From Sipunculus nudus (lineage: Eukaryota > Annelida > Sipuncula > Golfingiida > Sipunculidae), in the NCBI GenBank assembly GCA_026874595.1, contig CM049315.1, forward strand, positions 79,440,065-79,504,064: a stretch of 64,000 nt of DNA, written 5' to 3'. The notes beneath the pieces were generated by a model that had not been told where the DNA came from, ran no database searches, and saw nothing but the letters and a program-made list of their open reading frames with translations. The position numbers and the translations under genes are program-made. Shown piece after piece: positions 32,603 to 45,400 of this stretch. Numbering within the stretch: the first letter of the stretch is position 1; each line of letters opens with the position of its first letter.

Positions 32603-35532
32603 TCGAGGAATAATGATAAGGGGCTATTCCTTTGTCCCCGAGTAGAAGCCACCTTTTCGTATGCAGTTGTTCTGTCACTCGCTTGGTAAACGCGTGTTTA
32701 GATCGAGGAATAATTATAGGGGGCTATTCCTTTATCCCCGAGTAGAAGCCACCCATTCGTATGTATTTCTTCTGCCACTCACCTAGTGAACCAGTATTTT
32801 GAACCATGACAATGTTTTACATGAAAAGTGCATGTATGAACCAACGATTGATTAGTATATTCTGGCGGGGTTTTCACAGTCCCAAAGAGATGGAGCACCC
32901 TTAGATAGAGGAATAATTATAAGTGGCTATTCATTTGCCCCCGAGTAGAAGCCGCCCACTTGTATGCAGTTGGTCTGCCACTCGCCTGGTGAACCCGTGC
33001 TTCTAGACCATGACAATTTTTTACATGAAACGTGCACGTATGAACGAATGAATGAATAGTAGATTCAAAGTCCCCAAGAGATTATAGGGACCCTTAGATG
33101 CAGTAATTATTATAAAGAGCTATTCCTTTGCCCCCGAGTAGAAGCCACCCATTCATATACAATTCTTCTGCCACTCGCCTGGTGAACCCGTGTTTTTGAA
33201 CCATGACAATGTTTTACAAGAAACATTCACGTATGAAAGAACGACTGAATAGTAGATTCAGGCGGGGTTTCAAAGACCCCAAGAGATTGAGGTATAACTA
33301 TAAGGGGCTATTCCTTTGTCCGCGAGTGGAAGCCGCTCATTCGTATGCAGTTTTCTGCCGCTCGCCTGTTGAACCCGTGTTTCTGAACCATGACAATGTT
33401 TTAAGTGAAACGTGCATGTATGAACGAACGACTTATTAGCAGATTCTTGCGGGGGTTTCAAAGTCCCAGAGAGATCGAGGAGCCTTAGATTGAGGTATAA
33501 CTATAGAGGCTATTCCTTTGTACCTGAGTAGAAGTCGCCAATTCGTATGCAGTTTTCTGCCATTCGCCTGGTGAACCCGTGATTCTGAACCATGACAATG
33601 TTTCACATGAAATAGGCATGTATGAACCATATAGGTACCCTTACATGCAGGAATAATTATAAGGGGCTATTCCTTTGTCCCTGAGTAGAAGGCGCCCATT
33701 CGTATGCAGTTTTATGCCGCTGGCCTGTTAAACCTGTGTTTCTGAACCATGACAATGTTTTAAATGAAACATGCATGTATGAACGAATGACTGATTAGTA
33801 CATTCTGTCGGGGGTTTCAAAGTCCCCAAGAGATTGAGGACCCTTAGATTGAGGATTAACTATCAGGGGCGATACCTTTATTCCCGAGTAGAAGCCACCC
33901 ATTCGTATGCAGTTGTTCTGCCACTCGCCTGGTGAACCCGTGTTTCTGAACCATGATAATGTTTTACGTGAAACGTGCATGTATGAATGAACGACTTATT
34001 AGCAGATTCTGGCGGGGGTTTCAAAGTCCCCAAGAGATCGAGGAGCCTTAGATTGAGGTATAACTATAGCGGCTATTCCTTTGTACCCGAGTAGAAGCGC
34101 CCATTCGTATGCAGTTTTCTGCCATTCGCCTGGTGAACCCGTGATTCTGAACCATGACAATGTTTCACATGAAATAGGCATGTATGAACCATATAGGTAC
34201 CCTTACATGCAGGAATAATTATAAGGGGCTATTCCTTTGTCCCTGAGTAGAAGGCGCCCATTCGTATGCAGTTTTATGCCGCTGGCCTGTTAAACCTGAG
34301 TTTCTGAACCATGACAATGTTTTAAATGAAACATGCATGTATGAACGAATGACTGACAAGTACATTCTGTCGGGAGTTTCAAAGTCCCCAAGAGATTGAG
34401 GACCCTTAGATTTAGGATTAACTATGAGGGGCGATACCTTTGTTCCCAAGTAGAAGCCGCCCATTCGTATGCAGTTGTTCTGCCACTCGCCTGGTGAACC
34501 CGTGTTTCTGAACCATGATAATGTTTTACCTGAAATGTGCACGTGTAAACGAATGACTGATTAATACATTCTTGCGGGGTTTTCACAGTCCCAAAGAGAT
34601 TGAGGACCCTGAGATTGAGGAAATATTATGAGCGGCTATTCCTTTGACCCCGATGCTGCCTTTTCGCATGCAGTTGTTCTGCCACTCACCTGGTGATCCC
34701 GTGTTAATGAACAATGACAATGTTTTATATGAAACGTGCATGTATGAACGAATGACTGATTAGAAGTTTTTGCCGGAGGTTTCAAAGTCCCCGAGAGATC
34801 GAGGACCCTTAGATTGGGGTATAATTATAAGGGGCTATTCCTTTGTCCCAGAGTAGAAGCCACCCATTCGTATTTATTTCTTCTGCGATTCGCCTAGTGA
34901 ACCTGTGTTTTTGAACCATAACCATGATTTACATGAAACGTGCACGTATGAACGAACGACTTATTAGCAGATACTGGCGGGGGTTCCAAAGTACCCAAGA
35001 GATCAAGGACCCTTAGATTTAGGTATAACTATATCGGCTTTTCCTTTGTCCCCGAGTAGAAGCCGCCCATTCGTATACAGTTTTCTGCCATTCACCTGTT
35101 GAATCTGTGTTTCTGAACCATGACAATGTTTTACATGAAACGTGCATGTATCAACAAACGACTGATTAGCAGATTCTGCAGGGGGTTTCAAAGTCCCCAA
35201 GAAATGAAGGACCCTAAGATGGAGGAATAATTATAAGGGGCTATTCCTTTGTCCCCGAGTAGAAGCCACCCATTTGTAGGCGTTTCTTCTGCCTGGTAAA
35301 CCTGTGTTTTTGAACCATGACAATGCTTTACAAGAAACATGCGCGTATGAACGAACGAATGATTAGTACATTCTGGCGGGGTTTCAAAGTTCCCAAGAGA
35401 TTAAGGACCCCTAGATTGAGGTATAACCATAAGGGGCTATTCCTATGTCCCCGAGTAGAAGCCGCCCATTTGCATGCAGTTGTTCTGCCACTCGGCTGGT
35501 GAACCCGTGTTTCTGAACTATGATAATATTTT
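32603..35532 (+). repeat. ~203-bp satellite array
   Basis: About 15 units with landmarks GAGGAATAATTATAAGGGGC, TTTGTCCCCGAGTAGAAGCC, TGGTGAACCCGTGTTTCTGA, ACCATGACAATGTTTTACAT and GGCGGGGTTTCAAAGTCCCC. GAACCATGAC-type anchors lie at 32801, 33004, 33198, 33384, 33587, 33744, 33948, 34149, 34306, 34510, 34709, 34913, 35115, 35312 and 35514. Most spacings are 186-204 bp, with two of 157 bp. The first unit is truncated to about 97 bp. Short minus frames (60-107 codons) repeat the same decayed peptide and are not genes. Confidence 0.94.
33418..34530 (+). repeat. 562-bp higher-order repeat (two copies)
   Basis: Three consecutive 203-family units, including one shortened 157-bp interval, are duplicated with a 562-bp period: 33,418-33,979 and 33,980 to about 34,530. 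Shared private features include AAATAGGCATGTATGAACC followed by ATATAGGTACCCTTACATGC and GAGTAGAAGGCGCCC. Similarity fades near 34,530. Confidence 0.85.
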
Positions 35533-35833
35533 ACTGACATTCTATCCATCAAGATTCTTACATCCTCTTACTCATCAACTAACAAATTCCTTTTCTATTA
35601 ATTTTTCTTTAATTTGTTATTAAAAACCAATAAAAAATTATTAATTTATTGTTTATTGTTATGTTGTTTTTCAAAACAACTACTAGATGAATTGGGTTGG
35701 ACACCTGGATCAACTGTGGCTGGGCATTAGCTGCCTGGCTGCCCCAGTGTATGCTTCGCTCAAGTGTGCATAATCTGATGAAAGGTCAACAAGGTCAACA
35801 TACAGGTGACTGAAGAGGGGCTGTATTGAGCCT
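35533..35833. other. AT-rich boundary sequence, no gene seen
   Basis: The satellite stops near 35,532 and is followed by very AT-rich sequence (TTAATTTATTGTTTATTG near 35,640). A GC-richer patch (TGGCTGGGCATTAGCTGCCT near 35,717) then leads into R1 copy c. Confidence 0.6.
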
Positions 35834-36445
35834 GGGTCTGACATGGTCTCATAAAAACATTAATAAAAGCTACAATATTTGGCCAATTTCTTTCAGCTTT
35901 CTGAACTACAAAGATGAAATCCTTATGTGTGCATGATATGAAAATTATATCAACAGTGCTCTCAGGAAACAAACGTGCAATGTTCAACGTTGGGCAAAAT
36001 TTAAGGTACTAATTTTATATTTATACTAATAACTTACAAAATTTGAAAAATTCAGAACTAATTTTTGGTATTCAATTGAATCTTGATTAAATAATGTTAC
36101 ATCCCAGACAAAAAATCTCTAGCTTCAGCAATCCTCTTGTTAAGGGAGTAAATATATTTCTTGATTTTTTAAAAAGTGCATTATGTTTGGGCCCATAACT
36201 TAAAACAATTATGCAATACTGATATCATTTCTGGCATGTGCATAGCGAATGTATAGAAAAATATATATATTATATAAGATCAAAGTCAGATCAGTGGTTT
36301 TGATATTAGGCAGTCTTACAGTGTAACAATGGGTTTTTAATGGTAAAATGAAGTTTTTCATTAATATTTTGAAGGAATTAAGTCCTAGTGATCAAATTCT
36401 TAGCATGGTAGGGGATTTTGGAGACATCTAACTGTATGCCAAATT
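35834..36445 (+). repeat. dispersed repeat R1, copy c
   Basis: Has GACATGGTCTCATAAAAAC, AAATCCTTATGTGTGCATGA, TTGGGCAAAATTTAAGGTAC, TTATGTTTGGGCCCATAACT, GATATTAGGCAGTC and TAGCATGGTAGGGGAT in the order seen in copies a and b. It ends at TGTATGCCAAATTT and lacks the GACG tail. Confidence 0.8.
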
Positions 36446-36499
36446 TAAGGAACTTAGAGCTGAAGCTGGGGAGCTGAGCATAACATCAGCAAACTGCAT

Positions 36500-36900
36500 A
36501 ACACAAGCTTTATGTAAACAATGTGTGACATGGTGCTTAAAAACTTGAATAAAATCTACAGTTTTTGATCAACTGGTCTCAAATTGTCGGTGTTAACAGT
36601 TGAAATGGTAACAAAAACATGCTTTGAAAATTAAATCCTCAGCAGTAACAGGGAATAAACGTGCCATGGTCAAACTTGGGTAAAATTTAAGGTACCATTT
36701 TTATATTTTTGCCAATATTTTAAAAAAATTAACAGATTTTGATCTAAATTTTGGTATACAATTAAATTATGATCAATTAAAGTTGTATTACTGAAAAAAA
36801 GTCCCTACCTTTAACACTTTTGGTCTCAGGTGACCAAATATCTTTGCTATTTTTTTTACAAAGTCCATTATATTTGGGCCCATAACTTTTTTAAATTAAA
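36500..36900 (+). repeat. dispersed repeat R1, copy d (partial)
   Basis: Starts with GTAAACAATGTGTGACATGG and includes a GGGTAAAATTTAAGGTACC stretch, TTGGTATACAATTAAATTA, GTCCCTACCTTTAACAC and ATATTTGGGCCCATAACT. It then stops at an AT run near 36,900 without the GATATTAGGCAG half. It is closest to copy b in its middle section. Confidence 0.78.
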
Positions 36901-37103
36901 AAATACACATGCCTGACTGTTAATGCAGCCTGTTTTCATGCTGGATCACAGCCCCAACTACAAATTCTAAATCTTGATGTAATCAGATAATAATTAAACA
37001 ATCAATTAGATATTACAGGATACACTTTATCACTATGTCTTAAATCCACATGATCATTCTGGATGCTGCATGGTCATAATTTGACCGTGTTGGCCTGAAA
37101 CGC
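36901..37103. other. unique-looking sequence before the large satellite
   Basis: About 200 bp with no recognised repeat or gene. The satellite begins inside GCGCCTGATTTTGGGTC, which matches GGCCTAGATTTTGGGTC of later monomers. Confidence 0.5.
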
Positions 37104-37934
37104 GCCTGATTTTGGGTCTAAAAATCACCCTTTTTAACAAATAACAGCTGGTGTGGAATTAAGATTGCAACTCATCCTGTCATGGAGGTCAACAAATTTG
37201 AGCCCAGGTGTAGGTTGGCCAGATGTGTCATTGGTATGTACCTGCTGAATTCGGCCGGTTTTGTACATCAGGCTGCAGTTGGCCTTGCTGGGCTGGGCTG
37301 GCAACCTGTGGAGGAATGTTGGAGGCCCTGCATCAGTCCTCACGTCGTGTTTAGTGGATCTCTATCTTCTTGCTGAATATAAAACAGTTTGAATTGATCA
37401 GATCAGTTAATTAATGGTCCATGAAAACACAGATTCACTCCAATTATGCATCAACAAAATTCCAATGAGAAAAGTTGCTTCCAAATTTAGTTTAAAATTA
37501 GCAAAATTTGGTTTCAGAAATGGAAGGCCTAGATGTTGGGTCTAAAAATCACCCTTTTTAACAAATACCAGCTTGTTTGGAATAAGGATTGCAACTCATC
37601 CTGTCATGGAGGTCACCATAATGGAGCCCAGGTGTAGGTTGGCCAGATGTGTCATGGGTATGTACCTGCTGAACTCGGCCGGTTTTGTACAACAGGCTGC
37701 AGTTGGCCTTGCTGGGCTGGGCTGGCAACCTGTGGAGGAATGTTGGAGGCCCTGCATCAGTCCTCACGCTGTGTTCAGTGGATCTCTATCTTCATGCTGA
37801 ATATAAAACAGTTTGAATTGAACAGATCAGTTAATTAATGGTCCATGAAAACACAAGATTCCCTCCAATTATGCATCAGCAAAATTCCAATGAGAAAAGT
37901 TGTTCTAGAAAAAGTATAAAATTTGCTTTCAGAA

Positions 37935-38294
37935 CTGGAAGGCCTGGAATTGGAGAGAGAATTGAAGGCTAATGGAGCCCAGGTGTAGGTTGGCCAGATG
38001 TGTCAAGGGTAAGTACCTGCTGAACTCCCCTGCTTTTGTACAACAGGCTGCAGTTGGCCTTGCTGGGCTGGGCTGGCAACCTGTGGAGGAATGTTGGAGG
38101 CCCTGCATCAGTCCTCACGCTGTGTTCAGTGGATCTCTATCTTCCTGCTGAATATAAAACAGTTTGAATTGATCGGATCAGTTAATTAATGGTCCATGAA
38201 AACACAGATTCACTCCAATTATGCATCAACAAAATTCCAATGAGAAAAGTTGCTTCCAAATTTAGTTTAAAATTAGCAAAATTTGGTTTCAGAA
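37935..38294 (+). repeat. representative type B monomer
   Basis: Begins CTGGAAGGCCTGGAATTGG. It lacks the GGTCTAAAAATCACCC to GGTCACCATA segment of type A and joins AAGGCTAATGGAGCCCAGG directly. It has a better donor-like motif (CAAGGGTAAGTACC) and CCTGCTTTTGTACAACAG before GCTGCAG. Length varies from about 351 to 360 bp with the leader that follows. Confidence 0.9.
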
Positions 38295-38718
38295 ATGGAA
38301 GGCCTAGATGTTGGGTCTAAAAATCACCCTTTTTCACAAATACCAGCTTGTGTGGAATAAGGATTGCAATTCATCCTGTCATGGAGGTCACCATAATGGA
38401 GCCGAGGTGTAGGTTGGCCAGATGTGTCATGGGTATGTACCTGCTGAACTCGGCCGGTTTTGTACAACAGGCTGCAGTTGGCCTTGCTGGGCTGGGCTGG
38501 CAACCTGTGGAGGAATGTTTGAGGCCCTGCATCAGTCCTCACGCTGTGTTCAGTGGATCTCTATCTTCCTGCTGAATATAAAACAGTTTGAATTGATCAG
38601 ATCAGTTAATTAATGGTCCATGAAAACACAGATTCACTCCAATTATGCATCAACAAAATTCCAATGAGAAAAGTTGCTTCCAAATTTAGTTTAAAATTAG
38701 CAAAATTTGGTTTCAGAA
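38295..38718 (+). repeat. representative type A monomer (424 bp)
   Basis: Runs from ATGGAAGGCCTAGATG to the same point in the next monomer. It contains GTCATGGGTATGTACC, then a T-rich stretch ending ACAACAGGCTGCAG, the shared core with AATATAAAACAG, and the leader TTAGCAAAATTTGGTTTCAG. The spacing of 424 bp to the next A copy (38719) is exact. Confidence 0.93.
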
Positions 38719-39133
38719 ATGGAAGGCCTAGATGTTGGGTCTAAAAATCACCCTTTTTCACAAATACCAGCTTGTGTGGAATAAGGATTGCAACTCATCC
38801 TGTTATAGAGGTCACCATAATGGAGCCCAGGTATAGGTTGGCCAGACGTGTCATGGGTATGTACCTGCTGAACTCGGCCGGTTTTGTACATCAGGCTGCA
38901 GTTGGCCTTGCTGGGCTGGGTTGGCAACCTGTGGAGGAATGTTGGAGGCCCTGCATCAGTCCTCACGCTGTGGTCAGTGGATATCTATCTTCCTGTTGAA
39001 TATAAAACAGTTTGAATTGATCAGAGCAGTTAATTAATGGTCCAGGAAAACACAAGATTCCCTTCAATTATGCCTCAGCAAAATTCCAATGAGAAAAGTT
39101 GTTCTAGAAAAAGTTTAAAATTTGCTTTCAGAA

Positions 39134-39484
39134 CTGAAAGGCCTGGAATTGGAGAGAGAATTGAAGGCTAAACTGAATCAGAAGAACTTCCTTACAAATA
39201 TGTATATGCCTGGCCCCATAGTCAGCTCTTACACTTGGCCTTGTTTGGCTGGGCTGGGCTGGCAACCTGTAGAGGAATGTTGAAGGCCCTGCATCAGTCC
39301 TCACGCTGTGGTAAGTGGAACACAATCTTCCTGTGGAATATAAAAAACAGTTTGAATTGATTAGATCAGTTGATTAATGGTAAATGAAAACACAGGTTCA
39401 CTCCAATTATGCATTAACAAAATTCCAATCAGAAAAGTTGCTACAAGAAAATAAGTTTAAAATTAGCAAAATTTGGTTTCAGAA
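39134..39484 (+). repeat. representative type C monomer
   Basis: Begins CTGAAAGGCCTGG. After GAATTGAAGGCTAAACTG it carries a private segment (AATCAGAAGAACTTCC to CATAGTCAGCTCTTACACTT) in place of the GGAGCCCAGG to GCTGCAG part of A and B, then joins the shared core at TGGCCTTG. This copy has GTGGTAAGTGG where most monomers have GTGGTCAGTGG. Confidence 0.9.
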
Positions 39485-42400
39485 ATGGAAGGCCTAGATT
39501 TTGGGTCTAAAAATCACCCTTTTTAACAAATACCAGCTTGTGTGGAATAAGGATTGCAACTCATCCTTTCATGGAGGTCACCATAATGGAGCCCAGGTGT
39601 AGGTTGGCCAGATGTGTCATGGGTATGTACCTGCTGAACTCCCCCGGTTTTTTACAACAGGCTGCAGTTGGCCTTGCTAGGCTGGGCTGGCAACCTGTGG
39701 AGGAATGTTTGAGGCCCTGCATCAGTCCTCACGCTGTGGTCAGTGGATCTCTATCTTCCCGTTGAATATAAAACAGTTTGAATTGATCAGATCAGTTAAT
39801 TAATGGTCCATGAAAACACAAGATTCCCTCCAATTATGCATCAGCAAAATTCCAATGAGAAAAGTTGTTCTAGAAAAAGTTTAAAATTTGCTTTCAGAAC
39901 TGGAAGGCCTGGAATTGGAGAGAGAATTGAAGGCTAAACTGAATCAGAAGAACTTCCTTACAAATATGTATATGCCTGGCCCCATAGTCAGCTGTTACAC
40001 TTGGCCTTGTTTGGCTGGGCTGGGCTGGCAACCTGTGGAGGAATGTTGGAGGCCCTGCATCAGTCCTCACGCTGTGGTCAGTGGATATCTATCTTCCTGT
40101 TGAATATAAAACAGTTTGAATTGATCAGAGCAGTTAATTAATGGTCCATGAAAACACAAGATTCCCTTCAATTATGCCTCAGCAAAATTCCAATGAGAAA
40201 AGTTGTTCTAGAAAAAGTTTAAAATTTGCTTTCAGAACTGAAAGGCCTGGAATTGGAGAGAGAATTGAAGGCTAAACTGAATCAGAAGAACTTCCTTACA
40301 AATATGTATATGCCTGGCCCCATAGTCAGCTGTTACACTTGGCCTTGTTTGGCTGGGCTGGGCTGGCAACCTGTAGAGGAATGTTGAAGGCCCTGCATCA
40401 GTCCTCACGCTGTGGTAAGTGGAACACTATCTTCCTGTGGAATATAAAAAACAGTTTGAATTGATTAGATCAGTTGATTAATGGTAAATGAAAACACAGG
40501 TTCACTCTAATTATGCATTAACAAAATTCCAATCAGAAAAGTTGCTACAAGAAAATAAGTTTAAAATTAGCAAAATTTGGTTTCAGAAATGGAAGGCCTA
40601 GATTTTGGGTCTAAAAATCACCCTTTTTAACAAATACCAGCTTGTGTGGAATAAGGATTGCAACTCATCCTTTCATGGAGGTCACCATAATGGAGCCCAG
40701 GTGTAGGTTGGCCAGATGTGTCATGGGTATGTACCTGCTGAACTCCCCCGGTTTTTTACAACAGGCTGCAGTTGGCCTTGCTAGGCTGGGCTGGCAACCT
40801 GTGGAGGAATGTTTGAGGCCCTGCATCAGTCCTCACGCTGTGGTCAGTGGATCTCTATCTTCCCGTTGAATATAAAACAGTTTGAATTGATCAGATCAGT
40901 TAATTAATGGTCCATGAAAACACAAGATTCCCTCCAATTATGCATCAGCAAAATTCCAATGAGAAAAGTTGTTCTAGAAAAAGTTTAAAATTTGCTTTCA
41001 GAACTGGAAGGCCTGGAATTGGAGAGAGAATTGAAGGCTAAACTGAATCAGAAGAACTTCCTTACAAATATGTATATGCCTGGCCCCATAGTCAGCTGTT
41101 ACACTTGGCCTTGTTGGGCTGGGCTGGCAATCTGTGGAGGAATGTTGAAGGCCCTGCAACAGTCCTCAGCCTGTGGTCAGTGGATCTCTATCTTCCTGTT
41201 GAATATAAAACAGTTTGAAATCATCAGATCAGTTAATTAATGGTCCATGAAAACACAGATTCACTCCAATTATGCATCAGCAAAATTCCAATGAGAAAAG
41301 TTGTTCTAGAAAAAGTATAAAATTTGCTTTCAGAACTGGAAGGCCTGGAATTGGAGAGAGAATTGAAGGCTAATGGAGCCCAGGTGTAGGTTGGCCAGAT
41401 GTGTCAAGGGTAAGTACCTGCTGAACTCCCCTGCTTTTGTACAACAGGCTGCAGTTGGCCTTGCTGGGCTGGGCTGGCAACCTGTGGAGGAATGTTGGAG
41501 GCCCTGCATCAGTCCTCACGCTGTGGTCAGTGGAACACTATCTTCCTGGGAATATAAAAAACAGTTTGAATTGATTAGATCAGTTGATTAATGGTAAATG
41601 AAAACACAGGTTCACTCCAATTATGCATTAACAAAATTCCAATCAGAAAAGTTGCTACAAGAAAATAAGTTTAAAATTAGCAAAATTTGGTTTCAGAAAT
41701 GGAAGGCCTAGATTTTGGGTCTAAAAATCACCCTTTTTAACAAATACCAGCTTGTGTGGAATAAGGATTGCAACTCATCCTTTCATGGAGGTCACCATAA
41801 TGGAGCCCAGGTGTAGGTTGGCCAGATGTGTCATGGGTATGTACCTGCTGAACTCGGCCGGTTTTGTACAACAGGCTGCAGTTGGCCTTGCTGGGCTGGG
41901 CTGGCAACCTGTGGAGGAATGTTTGAGGCCCTGCATCAGTCCTCACGCTGTGTTCAGTGGATCTCTATCTTCCTGCTGAATATAAAACAGTCTGAATTGA
42001 TCAGATCAGTTAATTAATGGTCCATGAAAACACAGATTCACTCCAATTATGCATCAACAAAATTCCAATGAGAATAGTTGTTCTAGAAAAAGTTTAAAAT
42101 TTGCTTTCAGAACTGAAAGGCCTGGAATTGGAGAGAGAATTGAAGGCTAAACTGAATCAGAAGAACTTCCTTACAAATATGTATATGCCTGGCCCCATAG
42201 TCAGCTGTTACACTTGGCCTTGTTAGGCTGGGCTGGGCTGGCAACCTGTGGAGGAATGTTGAAGGCCCTGCATCAGTCCTCACGCTGTGTTCAGTGGAAC
42301 ACTATCTTCCTGCTGAATATAAAACAGTCTGAATTGATCAGATCAGTTAATTAATGGTCCATGAAAACACAGATTCACCCCAATTATGCATCAACAAAAT

Positions 42401-45400
42401 TCTAATGAGAAAAGTTGCTTCCAAATTTAGTTTAAAATTAGCAAAATTTGGTTTCAGAAATGGAAGGCCTAGATGTTGGGTCTAAAATTCACCCTTTTTC
42501 ACAAATACCAGCTTGTGTGGAATAAGGATTGCAATTCATCCTGTCATGGAGGTCACCATAATGGAGCCCAGGTGTAGGTTGGCCAGATGTGTCATGGGTA
42601 TGTACCTGCTGAACTCGGACGGTTTTGTACAACAGGCTGCAGTTGGCTTTGCTGGGCTGGGCTGGCAACCTGTGGAGGAATGTTTGAGGCCCTGCATCAG
42701 TCCTCACGCTGTGTTCAGTGGATCTCTATCTTCCTGCTGAATATAAAACAGTTTGAATTGATCAGATCAGTTAATTAATGGTCCATGAAAACACAGATTC
42801 ACTCCAATTATGCATCAACAAAATTCCAATGAGAAAAGTTGCTTCCAAATTTAGTTTAAAATTAGCAAAATTTGGTTTCAGAAATGGAAGGCCTAGATGT
42901 TGGGTCTAAAAATCACCCTTTTTCACAAATACCAGCTTGTGTGGAATAAGGATTGCAACTCATCCTGTTATAGAGGTCACCATAATGGAGCCCAGGTATA
43001 GGTTGGCCAGACGTGTCATGGGTATGTACCTGCTGAACTCGGCCGGTTTTGTACAACAGGCTGCAGTTGGCCTTGCTGGGCTGGGTTGGCAACCTGTGGA
43101 GGAATGTTGGAGGCCCTGCATCAGTCCTCACGCTGTGGTCAGTGGATATCTATCTTCCTGTTGAATATAAAACAGTTTGAATTGATCAGAGCAGTTAATT
43201 AATGGTCCATGAAAACACAAGATTCCCTCCAATTATGCATCAGCAAAATTCCAATGAGAAAAGTTGTTCTAGAAAAAGTTTAAAATTTGCTTTCAGAACT
43301 GGAAGGCCTGGAATTGGAGAGAGAATTGAAGGCTAAACTGAATCAGAAGAACTTCCTTACAAATATGTATATGCCTGGCCCCATAGTCAGCTCTTACACT
43401 TGGCCTTGTTAGGCTGGGCTGGGCTGGCAACCTGTGGAGGAATGTTGAAGGCCCTGCATCAGTCCTCACGCTGTGGTCAGTGGAACACTATCTTCCTGTG
43501 GAAAATAAAAAACAGTTTGAATTGATTAGATCAGTTGATTAATGGTAAATGAAAACACAGGTTCACTCCAATTATGCATTAACAAAATTCCAATCAGAAA
43601 AGTTGCTACAAGAAAATAAGTTTAAAATTAGCAAAATTTGGTTTCAGAAATGGAAGGCCTAGATTTTGGGTCTAAAAATCACCCTTTTTAACAAATACGA
43701 GCTTGTGTGAATTAAGGATTGCAACTCATCCTTTCATGGAGGTCACGATAATGGAGCCCAGGTGTAGGTTGGCCAGATGTGTCATGGGTATGTACCTGCT
43801 AAACTCCCCCGGTTTTTTACAACAGGCTGCAGTTGGCCTTGCTGGGCTGGGCTGGCAACCTGTGGAGGAATGTTTGAGGCCCTCCATCAGTCCTCACGCT
43901 GTGGTCAGTGGATCTCTATCTTCCTGTTGAATATAAAACAGTTTGAATTGATCAGATCAGTTAATTAATGGTCCATGAAAACACAAGATTCCCTCCAATT
44001 ATGCATCAGCAAAATTCCAATGAGAAAAGTTGTTCTAGAAAAAGTATAAAATTTGCTTTCAGAACTGGAAGGCCTGGAATTGGAGAGAGAATTGAAGGCT
44101 AATGGAGCCCAGGTGTAGGTTGGCCAGATGTGTCAAGGGTAAGTACCTGCTGACCTCCCCTGCTTTTGTACAACAGGCTGCAGTTGGCCTTGCTGGGCTG
44201 GGCTGGCAACCTGTGGAGGAATGTTTGAGGCCCTCCATCAGTCCTCACGCTGTGGTCAGTGGATCTCTATCTTCCTGTTGAATATAAAACAGTTTGAATT
44301 GATCAGATCAGTTAATTAATGGTCCATGAAAACACAAGATTCCCTCCAATTATGCATCAGCAAAATTCCAATGAGAAAAGTTGTTCTAGAAAAAGTATAA
44401 AATTTGCTTTCAGAACTGGAAGGCCTGGAATTGGAGAGAGAATTGAAGGCTAATGGAGCCCAGGTGTAGGTTGGCCAGATGTGTCAAGGGTAAGTACCTG
44501 CTGACCTCCCCTGCTTTTGTACAACAGGCTGCAGTTGGCCTTGCTGGGCTGGGCTGGCAACCTGTGGAGGAATGTTGGAGGCCCTGCATCAGTCCTCACG
44601 CTGTGTTCAGTGGATCTCTATCTTCCTGCTGAATATAAAACAGTCTGAATTGATCAGATCAGTTAATTAATGGTCCATGAAAACACAGATTCACTCCAAT
44701 TATGCATCAACAAAATTCCAATGAGAAAAGTTGCTTCCAAATTTAGTTTAAAATTAGCAAAATTTGGTTTCAGAAATGGAAGGCCTAGATGTTGGGTCTA
44801 AAATTCACCCTTTTTCACAAATACCAGCTTGTGTGGAATAAGGATTGCAATTCATCCTGTCATGGAGGTCACCATAATTGAGCCCAGATGTAGGTTGGCC
44901 AGATGTGTCATGGGTATGTACCTGCTAAACTCCCCCGGTTTTTTACAACAGGCTGCATTTGGCCTTGCTGGGCTGGGCTGGCAACCTGTGGAGGAATGTT
45001 TGAGGCCCTGCATCAGTCCTCACGCTGTGTTCAGTGGATCTCTATCTTCCTGCTGAATATAAAACAGTTTGAATTGATCAGATCAGTTAATTAATGGTCC
45101 ATGAAAACACAGATTCACTCCAATTATGCATCAACAAAATTCCAATGAGAAAAGTTGCTTCCAAATTTAGTTTAAAATTAGCAAAATTTGGTTTCAGAAA
45201 TGGAAGGCCTAGATTTTGGGTCTAAAAATCACCCTTTTTCACAAATACCAGCTTGTGTGGAATAAGGATTGCAACTCATCCTTTCATGGAGGTCACGATA
45301 ATGGAGCCCAGGTGTAGGTTGGCCAGATGTGTCATGGGTATGTACCTGCTGAACTCCCCCGGTTTTTTACAACAGGCTGCAGTTGGCCTTGCTAGGCTGG

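Noticed and set aside
32603-35532. Array of small secreted peptides from the 60-107 codon minus frames
   Set aside because: The frames start and stop at variable points of a 203-bp unit that is not a multiple of three, with frequent frameshifts.
38348-38575. Recurrent 75-codon frame in A monomers, and the 72-codon frame on the opposite strand
   Set aside because: Recurrence follows from satellite copying. Differences between copies change amino acids (A/P, V/L, M/K), and the opposite strand is equally open.
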